Shown: positions 35,265 through 49,230 of the stretch, in pieces
Position numbering within the stretch: the first letter of the stretch is position 1
How the letters are laid out: each line of letters begins with the position of its first letter
Source of the DNA: Marchantia polymorpha subsp. ruderalis
Taxonomy: Eukaryota; Streptophyta; Marchantiopsida; Marchantiales; Marchantiaceae
Direction: 5' to 3'
Assembly: GCA_037833965.1 (NCBI GenBank)
Contig: AP031352.1
Coordinates: forward strand, 19,200,501-19,264,500
Length of the DNA: 64,000 nucleotides
Notes under the pieces: generated by a model
What the model saw: only the letters and a program-made list of their open reading frames with translations
The model's database searches: none
What the model was told of the DNA's origin: nothing
Made by a program: the position numbers and the translations under genes

Positions 35265-38200
35265 TTACTTCTGACTGGACGCAACTGCCGCCGTCGCCAC
35301 AAATTCCGAATCGTCGTGCTTGGGCTTGTCGACGGATTTTGGCAGAAACGGTTCGTATGTCAAAATAATATCTGCAACAACTACTGTGCCCAGTATGAAG
35401 AACACCATTTGATTTCCTGCACAATCGGCCACAGCAGTTGTTTCGTCAGATCTACACAGCAACTGTAAACTTTTCTCAGGTCCCCGTCGGGAGTCCATCC
35501 TGCCGAGAAAACTCTGCAGAGAACAGACTGCAATGATGGAGGGATGCCGGATATGGCTAGGAGAGAAACAAGCACACAGACGGAGATAGCCACAATGCCG
35601 TCAACAGATCCTTTCCCACATAGGTAGTCAATCGGAGATGCGTACACTAAACGCCACGTGCAGGAAACTGCTTCGGTACTTGGACGATTTTTTGCAAATG
35701 CTTTTGGGCTGCTTTAGAGATGTCTACATGATCGTGGATGACTATTGAGTGCTCCGTAGTTCATAGGCTCGTATGCATCTAGACAGGAGATCATTCTATC
35801 ATGCTGAACATCAGCAGAGAAAAAGCACCGAGAAATGAAGGTTCCGGCAATGTCACAGAGTCATTTCGAGCCTCGAACCATGTTGACGACTATGGTTTAC
35901 AGGGCGACAATATTCAGTGCACACAGTCATTTCCTGATTGGAGTCTACTTGAAACGCGAAATGAAGTGAAAATTTCCACATGGCAGTGGGAAGGCTGTGC
36001 AGTTTCTTCAAAATGAACATCAAAACCCAAGAACAACGGTCACAAGGGCCAATGTCTGATGGTAAATACCTGGAAGGATATTCGACACCCGGCTTTGCGC
36101 CCAAGCAAAACTGCACAGTAGGAAATACTTTTTAATACCTAGATGGAATGATCGTCAAGAGGAGAACTACTGGAAGCAAAGCTACCGCAGCGCCGTATTC
36201 CATACCACATTACCACGGAGCAAGAATTCTTTTGAATGTCAACGTTGTCCGACCACTTGGCCAATCACAACCGTCGCAAGTACATAGTACACGTGAATTT
36301 CACCAGAAAGCAATTCCATACTTTATCTCTCTGAGGCAAAAGAAATGATAATTCCACTTACATTGCTCCTCCAGCTCCGGGTCCTACAGCTTTGAAGAAA
36401 GACACAGCACTAACGGACAGTCCGTTCGCCCTTCCTCTTTGTTTTGGAAACTGCTCAAACAAGAGTATGTCAGTGACATAAGACTGCTGCGCTCTTGTGA
36501 GATTTGGGCTCTTACGATAACTCTGAGTGGGTCATACCGAATTAGATCAGTGCATATGCAATGAAAAGGTTGGAACTTTGCAGGATTACTGACCACAGAG
36601 TTGTTGATGAGCAGGAATGATCCACTAAGTGTGGCAACCTGCACATAGACATACCAAATAAATGGTGTCATTAGTAATCCGGGCCTAGATGATTCTTTTT
36701 GACTCTTCGTTTCTTCGCAAATATTATATATATAAAGTCATATATGAAGTCACAGCGTGAAACCCCGTTCGCTACATCTGCCAACTGGCCACCAGTTGGC
36801 AGAAGCATTCCAAGCGCCTACACTATACAAGCGAGCGCTAGGAAGATTGACACCAACGCTTACTCATCCACATGTGAGAGTCAAATCAGTAGCGTATGCT
36901 TCAATTGATTCGGAGTGTTGATGAAACTGCGATTGAAGTCAACAGGAAGAAGTGTCATATCAACGACAAATACGGCAGAGTGCGGAAAGCAAGTGTAGCT
37001 CCACTCGAGAAGCCTTGCAGTTCTATGTCTGCACGTTCCAATCGGTGAGCACAGTCCGACTTCGCCGAAATAATAAATTCTCCTCGCAGTCAAGTCGCTG
37101 CATGTGAGTATTCGGGCACTGATGACAGCAGCCCGTCGCAGCTCCAAGTTGGTAACGAGACTGAAAATAAAAGTAGGTGACATGAACACCGTACGTCCCA
37201 TGTAATCATGACAAGACGACTACATGACTACGAGGCTGCGTGACGTGCATGCGGATAGGTGGACTTCGTTAGGTCCGAGGTCCCCACAGTCACTGTACGA
37301 CGACTGACCCCACAGTCACCATCACACGAGGACCATCTCCCGAACCTCTGAGCGGTTCGGATAAACGCATTCTGAAAATTTCCTCTCCATCATTCATATC
37401 CAGCTCTCGAGTCGCGACAGAGTCCAGACGCCAGACGACCGGGCGGCCATGAGGACTCTGGGTGGGTGTTTACTGGGTTCAAGCCGAGCTCCTCGACTCA
37501 CGAGGGAGAGGCGGCAGTTTGCACGTCGGGCAGGTTCTGACTGTGAAGATCTATGTCCTGGCCAAGCACCGAGTGCCGAGAAGTGATGGCATGACGAGGA
37601 CGTGAGGTCCAAGGCTCCGGACACCTATCGTGCCGTCACGCTACGACGTCCGACATCTGAAGTAATGGACAGCAAGAGTTGAGGATTGAGCGCGTGGGAT
37701 TACCGCCAAAGCACTCTTGGAGACGGCGGCGAAGATCAGCAGAGACCACAATAGGGTGCCATGGAGATCGGCGAGGAAGGGGAAGATGCACAGCAACGGC
37801 AACGCGAGGAACTGCGAGGAACCACGGAGAGCGCACTCGTCAGTAAGGAACACACTGTCGATAAGTCGATCTCAGATAAGCCCAGCAGCAATCAAGTTCG
37901 GGAGATGGGTTGAAGAGAACTCACGGCTGAGTATCGGGTGGTGGCGATCGGACCAAGAATCTTGGCGATGGGTGGGAAGGCCAAGAGCTGGAAGAGCAAA
38001 CATCCCGCACCTTCACGACAAAGCAACGACCGTCATCCACCGCAAGCAAAGGCCGATGCACAGACCCCGTAGCTTAATTACAGAGCTTTACTTCGCAACA
38101 AGCAGAAGTCCGACGGGGGAATTGAGGAATGCAGTGCATGCAACTTTACCTGAAATCGCAAGCACATTGCCGACGTCTGTGGTGCTGAAACCCAAACCTC

Positions 38201-40955
38201 CATTCTTCAATGGACTGACGGCCCATAGCGAGAAGATCTGCAGCCATCAGGTGGGTTATCAGCTGGGCTTCATCGGACCTTGAGATTCGGTAGACATGAG
38301 CCTGGAAGGCAAAGAGGAGCTCCAATCACACCAGTCAGAATCCCACATGCACTGGCGAGGCTGCTTACCTCAGTGTAGGCCATGTTGTGCATGGACCAGG
38401 TGCAGTAAACGAGAACAGCCGACACCAAATGCCGATTCTTGAACACTGCCCATATCGAGTCTTCCGCCTTTTCAACTCTTTTCTTCTCCACTTCTTCTTC
38501 TGTTTCTTCTTCCGCTTCTAGCAACTTAGCCTTCTCGTTGTAAGCCTGTCCGTCTATAATAGCATCCTCGTCGTTGTGAATATGGAGGGTTTCCTGATCA
38601 GATCCACAATTCACGTGTCAGCCTCGGATGGACAGCCAGAGGACTACTATCGATACTCTTCTAAATCAAACAAAACATAGACTGCACTCAAATTCCTGGC
38701 TTGATACGTACCGGCAGATACAACACAGTAATTACGAGCCCCACCGCAGCCAGTCCCGACACGAAAAGGCAGGGCATCAAGTAAGGATATCTGCACGTTT
38801 CATATACAGGAGGTCATTCCCCAGCTTGAAAACCTCAGCACTCTCTTCGGCAAATTGAATGACACAGTTGATGTAAATAAGCTGAAATAGGCCAAAGATC
38901 AGAAGTACCATACACTTACCGATCAAAGAGAGAACCAGGAGGAAATAAAGCTGGATACTTCAGTGCGGGCTGCCATTTTGAGCAGACAAATTGCAATTCC
39001 GCCGATTAGTTTCCAACCAAGAAGAAACAGCTGTGACTAGCCAAATCAGTCAATTGAGACAGAACATAGGGAGCCTGAAGTGGATACTGTGTAATACATG
39101 GAACAAGCGACGGAAACCTTGGGCTATGAAAGCAAAACTGTATCTTGGGGTGTCGCAAACAAGTTACCTGTGAAAGATAACCACCAAGAGCAGGGCCGAC
39201 GATCATTCCGAGTCCCAGAGTCGTGCCGACCTGCAGCCATGATCAAAGAAGATGTTGGTTGCCTGAGCTACGATGTACCCTGAGTGAGCTAGACAGTTCT
39301 TGCCCATTCATATCTAAAACGTTCGGAAAATTTGTACGTGGAAACTTTTGGGAGATTTTTTTACTCCTGATAAGATCGACAGGATACTTACGACTGAAAC
39401 TCCCAAGGGCTGATGTTCGTCGCTGCAGATCTCCGATGCATAAGCCTATGTCAAACACACAACGCATATTGTGACTTTAGAACTGTTGACTATTGAACAC
39501 AGTGAGCAGCGACTTCCACATGACTCGGAGATCAAGACTTACCATCGCCACAACGAGGTAAGTGTTACATGTTCAGTGGAATCTCTACTACCTGCCCGAG
39601 TCTGAGAGCATGCTAGGGCCATACCGCAAGTTGACACAGTCGATTCCTCATGCATAGCCCCGCAATGCCCATCGACCGGACATCTGGACATCTAGACAAC
39701 CGTAGAATACGCTGAGCGGAACAAAAGGCAAAAGACGCCGAGATTCCAACAGAATATGATGACGGCAGCTTAGAAAGTTACAAATCCGACTGCTTAGGTT
39801 TTCTTACCTTCACAGGTCCCAGGATCCCGTTAAAGCCTCCGAGTAAAAGTCGGGACAAAAACGCTGCCCAGAAGCTCTCGCTGAACCCGTAGATGATGTT
39901 GAAAACAATACTGCACACGAGTCTTGCCATGATCAGACCTTATTCATCCTACGTGCGGGAATCAGAGACATCAGATACAACGACTGCATATTGATAAGAA
40001 GCATGGTGATCGGTCGCCGCCATGCTCTGGGAGCTGAGCATTACAGTAGAGGCCTTACACTGAAAGAACGCCGCAAATCATCACTGGCTTCCGTCCATAT
40101 TTGTCAGCCACGATACCCCAATGCATGGATGTAAGAAATCTTCCGATCATAAACGCCGATCCTGTAAGTAATCCATAATCAGTGTCAGTAGCCGTCGCAT
40201 TCCAGCGGTGAGGAGTGTGGCCCTGATTGACCTTCGCATCTGCGCGTTCTAAGCTGTGTCTAACATCCCCAATTCGACCAATCAAAGCCAAGGGCCTTAC
40301 CGATGTATCCTGCATAAAATCCTATGTCCTCGTCACGTTTCGCGATGTGCATATCCTTGACCTGGAAATCGTCAACCATACGCACAAATGTCATCGAACT
40401 TACAAGCGCGAGTTCAATGCAATTCAGCCGCACAAAAGAAGCCACAAACGAATTCCAGTGCCCGATACGACTTACCATAAAGTAGAGGAAGGGATAGAGA
40501 AACGAAATTGGCAGTGCTGCACAAACAATACATCACATCGAGTTCAGCCACTGTCAGGAGGGGGTTGAGGAGGACCACGGCCATTCTAGATGAAACCATA
40601 TTATGGTCCTGCTGCAAATGTAAATCACTGGCGCCGATTGAATGCAGGCATACTGGTGCTGTGCAGATGCACGGAGATTCAGAGCAAAGTAGGTGGAACA
40701 TGGAAAGATCATGAGAGATCTAGCCGGAAAATGGCGTGAGCGTGCTGTACTATATTGGTACACTGAAAAATACTGCGGAGAGTTGGGCGACCGAGAGAGC
40801 GCACCATTCGACAGCATCATGATGGCCACGAAGCTCAACTCTTTGTAAGCCGGTGGTGCACCGTCGACGACGAGGTGCGCAACTTTGCAACCGGGACATT
40901 TTGGGTAAACCTTCACGGGCTTCGGGTGCAACAACGGCTGCTCCAAATCCGCCAT
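35265..40955 (-). CDS. ZIF1-like major facilitator superfamily carrier, 17 exons
   Basis: A 512-residue MFS carrier of the plant Zinc-Induced Facilitator type, 12-helix proton-coupled transporters of tonoplast or plasma membrane linked to nicotianamine, zinc or potassium. Exons in transcript order: 40955-40805, 40516-40476, 40361-40301, 40161-40059, 39910-39808, 39445-39392, 39230-39168, 38969-38920, 38790-38712, 38593-38369, 38237-38150, 38010-37925, 37811-37704, 36638-36594, 36450-36362, 36110-36070, 35416-35265. All junctions are GT-AG and phases close. Hallmarks: [12 protein letters not shown] start, [23 protein letters not shown], the MFS motif [29 protein letters not shown], the antiporter motif [14 protein letters not shown], and [15 protein letters not shown]. 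The loop after helix 6 is acidic ([22 protein letters not shown]) rather than histidine-rich as in Arabidopsis ZIF1, so the substrate is open. The start is the ATG that gives the family N-terminus. The thirteenth intron (about 1.07 kb) is the largest. Confidence 0.95.
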
Positions 40956-41254
40956 CCCGCGTTTTGAGTTTTCTGTTAGATCCGTCAGGTCCTGAGCTCC
41001 GACGCGATGCGACTCGACTCGACGATTCACGCTCGATATTCTACCTGCTGTATCGAGTGTGGACAGTCCAATCTAATCTAATCATGAGGAAGGAGATCTG
41101 GACTCTGGTCGGCCCGTCTTTCCAACACAGACAGGGACTCTAGTTGGGCTCATTTGCTTCTTCGTCGACAGCTGCTGCTGTTGCCGCTCGCTGCAGCTGA
41201 GAATCGAAGACTGATGGGATTCAAGTGGAGTCCTATGGATTCTTGCCGAGCTGG

Positions 41255-41275
41255 GAGCCTTATAAAGCACTTGGG
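41255..41275 (-). promoter_or_regulatory. Possible TATA box of the MFS carrier gene
   Basis: Minus-strand GCTTTATAAGG lies about 300 bases before the start codon, a reasonable distance for a plant leader. The same bases also read as TATAAAG on the plus strand, so orientation is not certain. Confidence 0.2.
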
Positions 41276-42420
41276 ACGATCTAACCCTTACAAATTCTCT
41301 GGGATCTGCCGCATCCCACAAGATGGGAGGCGATTCCCGAAAAGCGAATACAGTCCAAGTCATGGAAATATTCCCGCGATTCCAGTTGCCTCCCCTTCTT
41401 CTTCAACATGGCGGTGGGGCCCTGCCCGCTGTCCTTTGCAGGCCTCTTAACCCCGAGGCAACCATGAACACTCTTTGTCGCTTCTCCTTATCCGGGCAAT
41501 ATCCCAGGTAAAACTGACGACGAGGAACAAGGGCCTCTACCTGATTACGTGCATCGGTGAGTTACTGCTGTGCTCCCTCGTCGAATCTCCGAAGGTTCAA
41601 GGGCCATGCACTTTCGCAGGTCTTAACTTCAAATTTCCCCCCCGGCGATTTCCCCTTCCCCGATTCGCTGACAGCACAGTCTCGGGCTCGGAGCACGTGA
41701 TTGGACCTGCTAAAATTCTTTATTGTTCTTCGTCAGACCGTTTTCTCACATGACCTGTTCTGTACAAGAACTTTGAGCTCCGACAGGCGACTTAGATCTT
41801 GTGTCTTGACTGACGTCATGCGAACTTAGAGAGCGGCCTCCACCAAAAGCTCACTGCGGAATGAATCCCCTGTTGGCATTTCTCCTTTCGCCATTGTATT
41901 CGTCCTGTCTCTCCCGCATCTGCAAAAGTGGCAGGACAACGGGCTGAAACGTCAAGCCAACAGTTGGTTTGCTCGAGCCTGGCCGAATGAAGCCTCGAAA
42001 CGCGAAATCCCTCAATAACCCAAAGGTCTTCGTCAGGCCCACGAAGATGTTCATATGAACATTGCACTAGGAATAGGCGCTCCGGCTATTAAAACGAAGA
42101 GGATCGGAATATCCACCCATCCATACGTACAGTGATGAAACCAATGAGGTAACATATGGCTACACCTTAATAATATCACCCTGTTTTTCGGTCCCCTCGG
42201 GCCCCAGTCTTCTGTAGACTAGAGTATAAGCATAATCCATCACCAGTTTGCTTGTTCAAGGATGAATATCACTCTTCGACGAATTAAATATACTAAATTA
42301 GTCTATACAATGAGCGAAATATATTCTAATCATTAACTCTTGCTCTCTCACAAACACTTCTGATTAATATATCATCGTCGATATTTGATGGAATAAAAAA
42401 TGAAATCTCTGCACATTTTC

Positions 42421-42480
42421 ATACAAAAATGTTTTTTTCTGTTCCTGAAAATACAAAAATGTTTTTTTCTGTTCCATGAA
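42421..42480. repeat. Two 30-bp tandem units
   Basis: ATACAAAAATGTTTTTTTCT with GTTCC following occurs twice, 30 bases apart, at 42421 and 42451. Probably a slippage product. Confidence 0.95.
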
Positions 42481-45400
42481 TGATGAGGAGACTAATACGT
42501 TTGTAATAGAATTGCAATCATGGTACCAATTAAAGAAACTCGATCATATCAAACTAAATAAAGTTTCAATAATTGAAATGAGCAAGTTACAGTATTATTA
42601 ATTTCATGAAATTTTTTTTCTTTCCTGTTATGATTAAAATCATGTCTATAAGGACATTACTCGAATTTATTATTAATCATGCATATGAGTTTATGTTTTC
42701 ACTATCATCCATATAAATATCACATCAAAACATACATTGATAGCTCACCAAACATCATTATACAAATTATCATACATTAAGACAATTATGCCACAATATA
42801 CTTTCATATTATCCAAACGTATATCAGGACCTGGCGGTCATCATTACAACAGAAATAGCATATAGTGAAGCCAAATCCACGTTCTTGCACTAGCTACTCT
42901 CCACCATAGTCTCAATCTTCAAGATTGAACATGGGAAGTTGAAACTTCAATATTTCTACTTTACATTCTAAGATAAAGTCGTCATCATAATTTTATATAT
43001 GACTGTTGATAAAAGTTGAAAATTTAATATTCATAGTCAAGCCAAAATAGGCATAATTGTTATATGTAGTGTACTTTTCAATACATTGAGTTTACATTTT
43101 TTTCATATAAATAGTATAGTAAATTAATTGCATCATATTTTATTATTTTTTATTTTATTTTATGTCAAATCACTAATATATGCAAATTTTCTGTTTTCAT
43201 ATAATTTTTTTTAAAGTAATATAATACATTATATATAAATCAATAAATATAATTATTTTTTTGTAAAATCATATGATACAAATATACTTTTTATTTGAGA
43301 TGATTTTTTCCTTATTTTTTATCAAAATTAAAATTTTCATACATTTTTATAACTATAAAAACTGATTTGAAATTTATTTTACTTCAAAAATTTATAAAAT
43401 GATTCATAAAACATTTATGCTTTATCTTTTTTGCTTTTCTGATTTTTTCATTCAAAATGCCAATCATTATTTTCACTAAGAATTTCCAATTATTGATTTA
43501 AAATTGACCAAATATTTCAACTCTGAGAAGTTATACATTTGAAATCTTTTATATTTTTAAAATATTGTTTTTAATTTTAAAATATTAAAATTATCATTTC
43601 ATTAAAAAAAATTGAATGTTTGCGTGCTCAATGAAATATTTGCATCTAATCTCAAAAAATTAAAATTAAAATAATTCTAAATTATGACTATTCATGCCAT
43701 ATGTGATATTAAGTATAAATTTTTTTTGGGTACAAAACAGTTGAGTTTTGATGAAATTATTCATCATCTTTGAAACTGATTCAAAAAATATTTTAAATTT
43801 CAAATGTTTGATGATCTTGTGTGTATATTGAGAGATGTCATATCATATAATAATTTGATATTTGTCATTGTCAGGTATATAGAAACTTAACTCTAAAACA
43901 TCTGCACATTATACTCATGTCTTTCAAATGTTTTCAAAGAAATGTTTTGACTTAAGTGGATTAAAAGATGCAGAATAATCAAATTTCTTCATTTTCAATC
44001 TTTATTTATTTATTTTGCATTTTACTAAATCCATATTCGCATATATGTGAAGAAAAAAGGATAAAATATTAATCATATAATCGAATGTAGTTACTTTTCC
44101 ATGAATGGTCAATAAGATGCAGATTTGATTTAGTTTAATATCCAATCATAAATTACAATTTTAGAATTACCTATTTGAGATATTATAATATATTCACATC
44201 AACGTTGACAAATTCTTTCTTATGCTTGATATGATACATGTATTAGTATTGAATAAATATAATTTTTTTTCTTAAAACTAAATTAAATATCAGTTTTAAG
44301 AATACAGTATATGCATCTTTTCATATTTTTTATAAATCAGAATTATTATTTTTGGTATCATTGCAACCTAATGCTTTTGCTGATAATATTGTTATCATAA
44401 TCAGAATATATGTTTTTGACAAATCAAAGATTAAATTATATTGTAGAAGAATTTTTTAGACACACGTAATCTATGAAAATCTATGAATCGCACGTCAATA
44501 ATGATTTTTATCATTTTGATGCCAAATTCTTCAAAATTATTTGAGATACACGTAAACAATCCGTTCATCTCATATAATTTTCAGTATTTTTGTCGTAGTT
44601 TTTTTTAAATACCTGAATCAACTTCATATCAGGGATTCTCTTAAAGCCTTGTCCTTTTTTTCAAATTTTTTGTTTATTTTTAATTAGGTTTCAGTGAAGA
44701 TTAAAATTATAGTATCGGCTTTTTATTGTTATTTAGTGAAACATATTTATCGTTTTTATCTTCCTATCCACTTAGGTATTTCTTGTAAGAGATTTGATTG
44801 ATTGATTAGAGTTTTATATTCTTCACTGTCTTCAATTTTTTAAACTACTATTATGAATTTCAAGTCAAAATCACTATTTATCTGATTTTTTAATTTATCA
44901 ATCTGGTAAGAACCTAAATTTTTATTCAAAAATAAAATAAAATTCAAATTCAAAGTCATTCATGATTTTTTTAAGTCTAGAGTTATCAAAACTGATTTTC
45001 TGTGGGTAAAGTAAAGCTAAACTCTATACTATTACAATTTGAAGTTTAGTTAAATATATTTTTGCAAATTTAGGTTACTTTAACTTGATGATTAAAGGAA
45101 AAACTTCTGATGATATTTCTATCGAAGAGTATGAACACAGACATATAATGAATAATCTTGTGAATCATTTAGATGTATTGATAAGCCATAGTGGTAAAGC
45201 TTTATCAAGCTTCATTTTAACTGGTAAGTTAGTTAATCTACATGCATTATATCCTTGGTAAACGAATATATGTAGCATGAGTCAAAATTTTCAAACCTAA
45301 TAATTTATTATTTAAATTTGATACATCTTTCTAAGCTGATCTCTCAAATCTAAGCTAAGCTTATCTAAAAAACGCTAAAACGCTAAACCATGACGTATTT

Positions 45401-47749
45401 GTTAAATATCAATTTTGAAACCTTTCAAGATATAAAAATTGATAAATAATATCTTAATGATCACAATCTGCATGTTTACATGATGCAGGATGTAATGTGT
45501 GAAATATATGTAAATGAGATAAACACAAGATTATTATACGATACTATGAAAAGAAAATTTCAGTAACAAGCAATTGAAAATAAGGATAGTCTAAAACATC
45601 TACATATAAGCCATCAGCAACTAAAGTGAGACTTTAAAATAAAAAATAAGACTGAAAGAGAGTTTATGGATTTAAAGATTCTAATGTAAGGTTAAAAAGT
45701 GTACAGAAAAAATGAGTCTTGTTTAAGATCAATAAATTTCATTAAAATAAAAAAACCGAATGCACATGAAAATATATGGAAATACTATACTATTCGAAAA
45801 TTATCATAAGTGAATCCCATCTAAATGAAAATTCATCAACAATCTAGTAATATCTAACTAAATCACCCTACGATTTATTTGTCAGAATGAAGATGTAATA
45901 ACAGTAACATCCGTTGTATGCAGAAAGATCTTTGAAAAAAATTTCAGGTATGTGAAAGATCTCACCTGCATTCCTGTATTTTTTGTTCAACGAACCAAAA
46001 AAAATCAATATAATAGGAAATTATTCTAGATCATTACTTCATCCCACAACTGATCCAATGACAGATAATGTTTACACGAAATCCCACAAGTAATCAGTTC
46101 GTGAATTTTTTTGTTTTTATTTTATGTTTAAATTTTCATACATTATATTGAAAAAAAAAGCTATTAACAGATATATAATCTATTGAATAAAAAATATATT
46201 TGATGCATGGAAATTTCATAAATGTTGAAGATAAATTTCTTTCCCAAAAGGATCAATTAAAGACAAAAGATACATAATTATAAGATTGTATCATAGTTTT
46301 TAATAAATAACATCATTGTATTCTATCATACTTTAAAGTATTTAATTACTAGATCTAAATCCTAACTAGATTATAATTTTACAAGATATTTTATGAACTA
46401 TTTAGATTAGCTTCATGTTCAAATTTGTGATATCTAGATAATACAGTATGTATCAAACACATAGTGTTGTAACATGAACATAATTATGTAAGTAAAAAAC
46501 CCAAAAGCTATGATTAACTCATGCATAAATTTCTTGGAAATATAACAAATGATTAACAGAAAAACCTAGCCTTGTGATAGAGTGCGCAGGAGAATGCAAA
46601 ATATTAATTTAAATACTAATAAACACAAACATGAACATAATTTCTTATCCCAACTAAATTTAGGAAATAAAACAGCAATTTCTTTTTCACTACTTGGATG
46701 AATATTGATATGCTAAAACTTTACAGTTAAAAATTGTCAAAAAATCTTAGTAATAAAGATATGTAATAATATTTTGACTTCAATATTTTATACAAATTAA
46801 AGTCAAAAGTAGCAAAAAAGTAACAATTACAAAAAATTCACGTATCATTATATGCAAGATATTCAAATTATTTAAGTTAGAGAGTCCACATTCTACAAGT
46901 TCATTTAGAAAAACATATCATAAGGCGATTGTTCTCCCATAGATTTCACTAGCATGTGCTTTCTACACAGTATACATCATCATTGTTGTTACTATGATGT
47001 AAAATTTTATGATGTAAAATTTTATACTATGTATGTAGTTTATTTTGATATAATCTCATGCATTTCACCTTGAGTATGTTGAAACAAAAGTCTTTCAGGA
47101 ACGAAGATGTAATGTTTATACAAATCCACTTTCTTAGCAATTTTGGTTGTTAGCACTTCATTCCATCTCTATTACTATTGAAGAAAATCTATATTTTGTA
47201 CCGTGAGCCAAGATCCGTGATCATACACTCTTGCTCTAATAAGGACATAAATGCTACCTACTAGGAATCCATTGAAGATAATCAGATTGTTTCGACATGA
47301 AGGCCTCTAGATCAGATTACAGGCCCCTAGATCATTCAATGATAGAAAAGAGAAGAGAAGTAAAGTCAAGTACAACACATCTATGTGTACAGAAATTGAA
47401 AATAATAACTTAGAAGATATCAACTGGCCAAACTGGCATATGCAAAATCCATCACATAAAGAATGGAATCATCTATTCACACATTTGATGATGAAATAAA
47501 TAAAAATCAATGAATCACCTATTTTTCACAATCTAAAAGCTGTGATAGATAATATCAATAAAACTTTACATGATATTAATGTCAAATATATATGAAATAA
47601 GCTAATTAAAAACCTAATATACATGGATTAGGCTAATGCCAACTGCAACAGTAATGGTGTTAATTCAGTTGCTTTTTTACGTGAGAAAACGTGAAAACAA
47701 AACTTGGTATAAAACCTACTACGTAGACAAATACCATATGTCATCTGAC

Positions 47750-49230
47750 ATCATGAACAACGATATTCGCACGTGCAGAAGAAAGGCAGAGCATTAGAAG
47801 TCCGCGTCTTGTAGCTCGAGATCTGACATGTCAAATTGCTGTCCGAACCATCGAAATTTCAGAAGTCAAGCACGTAAAGGAAACTGCGAGCTTCCAGGTG
47901 AGTTCTTATAGCGAATGGATTGTCGGTGACTGTCCGCTGGACTGTGGACATGCTCGTCCAGGTTAGTTTCCGCTTACGCGCAGTGCCGGCTCCAGTGAAG
48001 AAAGGTAAATTGGATTCCTGGGGTGAGCAGTGGAGAAGCGTTCACAGCTGCTTCGCAAACCAGCTCAGGATTTCTGTGCATTTCTTAAAGATTCTTTCAG
48101 ATCGTACGATGGCGAGCTCGAATGCTTCTGTACCAGACGCGTGATTATATCGATGGGGGTTCTTAGCTTTCTGCGATGTCCCCTCCTCCTTTGAAATACA
48201 GTACAATTCAAAGTGAAATGTCAGAATGGCGGACGATCGAGATAGCAAAAAGTGCAAAGCATAGCGAGCAGAGGAGATGCACTTTCCGTCCTTATGGAGT
48301 ACGATGAATCTGGTCATGTGACAGGCCAACGATTCTCTCGTGCAAGGGAAAGTGGTCGATAGAAATATCTTTAATAATACCAACTTTAAAATACCCAGCT
48401 TTATGGGAAATATCCATTGTTTTCTTCGGAACTCAACTCTGCATCCCCTGCTTGAAGCATATGCGCTCAATATCCTCTGCAGCAAGATGGAACATGTTGA
48501 TTGATCCCTGAATTCTGATCTGCGGACTCTTGCCCCTTTCCGAAAGCTTTTTCTCTTGTTGGTCCTTTTAAATATTTCTCGTTTGCCTCGGCATTCGTTC
48601 TCGTGAGCTTTCACGTCGAATGACACCTGTGACTCAACTCCATGACAGTTTATGATAAAGCGATGTATTGCTTCACAACTTTAGATTGCTATTTAATTGC
48701 GGCAGATCATCATGTACTACCTTCAGCCTCTCTTCGTGATCTTGTTGACATCTGTCTGAGTAGGCAATGACATACTGCGAGGAGTGGAAGGATAACATCC
48801 AAGATGAAAGAAAACCTAATACTCGAAATGATATTGGCTCGTCACATGGCAGGCAATAGGCTAATGCCAGTCTCCACAAAATGGCACGCGCAGTCACATG
48901 TTTACTTCATGTTCAACACCGATTTTCCACCAGCGGCTTTGCGACAATCACCAGAATGCTCGTCATGTCTTCGATCAGAATTTGGCTTTCTCAAGCGTGG
49001 ATGTAAACCGTTAAGTCGTCGCTAGCACTCCTGGCCCCAACCCCAGGGACCCATCCCCGTGTACAGCTGTTGATAACGGCAGCAAATGCCTTCTACTTTT
49101 GACGCGTGATTTTGGTCCCTACACTATACTGCTTCTCAATCTCCCCATTTTTCACCGGGTCTCTAGAAGGTTGAGCCCCGTTCTGGGTTGAAGTTACCAG
49201 ATCACTGTAAACTCTCGGTATGCTGCGTCT
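47750..49230. other. GC-normal island with exon-like signals, no gene recognised
   Basis: About 1.5 kb of gene-like base composition inside AT-rich DNA. Plus-strand splice-like sites are visible: tttcag near 47861, TTCCAG before gtgagt near 47898, and GTCCAG before gttagt near 47961. A short frame starting ATGGCGAGCTCG at 48110 closes soon after. The minus strand has a 194-codon open stretch (48042-48626) with no family resemblance and unusual richness in Arg, Ser, Cys and Phe. It could be a decayed or lineage-specific gene, or a non-coding transcript. Confidence 0.3.

Noticed and set aside
37480-37495. GGGTTCAAGCC, possible tRNA B box
   Set aside because: Lies in an intron with no A box or stem pairing around it.
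37394-37640. Open frames inside the thirteenth intron of the carrier gene
   Set aside because: The flanking exons join in phase across this stretch and give the conserved family sequence, so it is intron.
41082-42067. Several 80-100 codon frames on both strands upstream of the carrier gene
   Set aside because: They overlap each other on opposite strands and none resembles a protein family; likely promoter and leader DNA.
48042-48626. 194-codon open frame on the minus strand
   Set aside because: No family features, unusual composition, and plus-strand splice-like signals overlap it; kept only as part of the GC-normal island.
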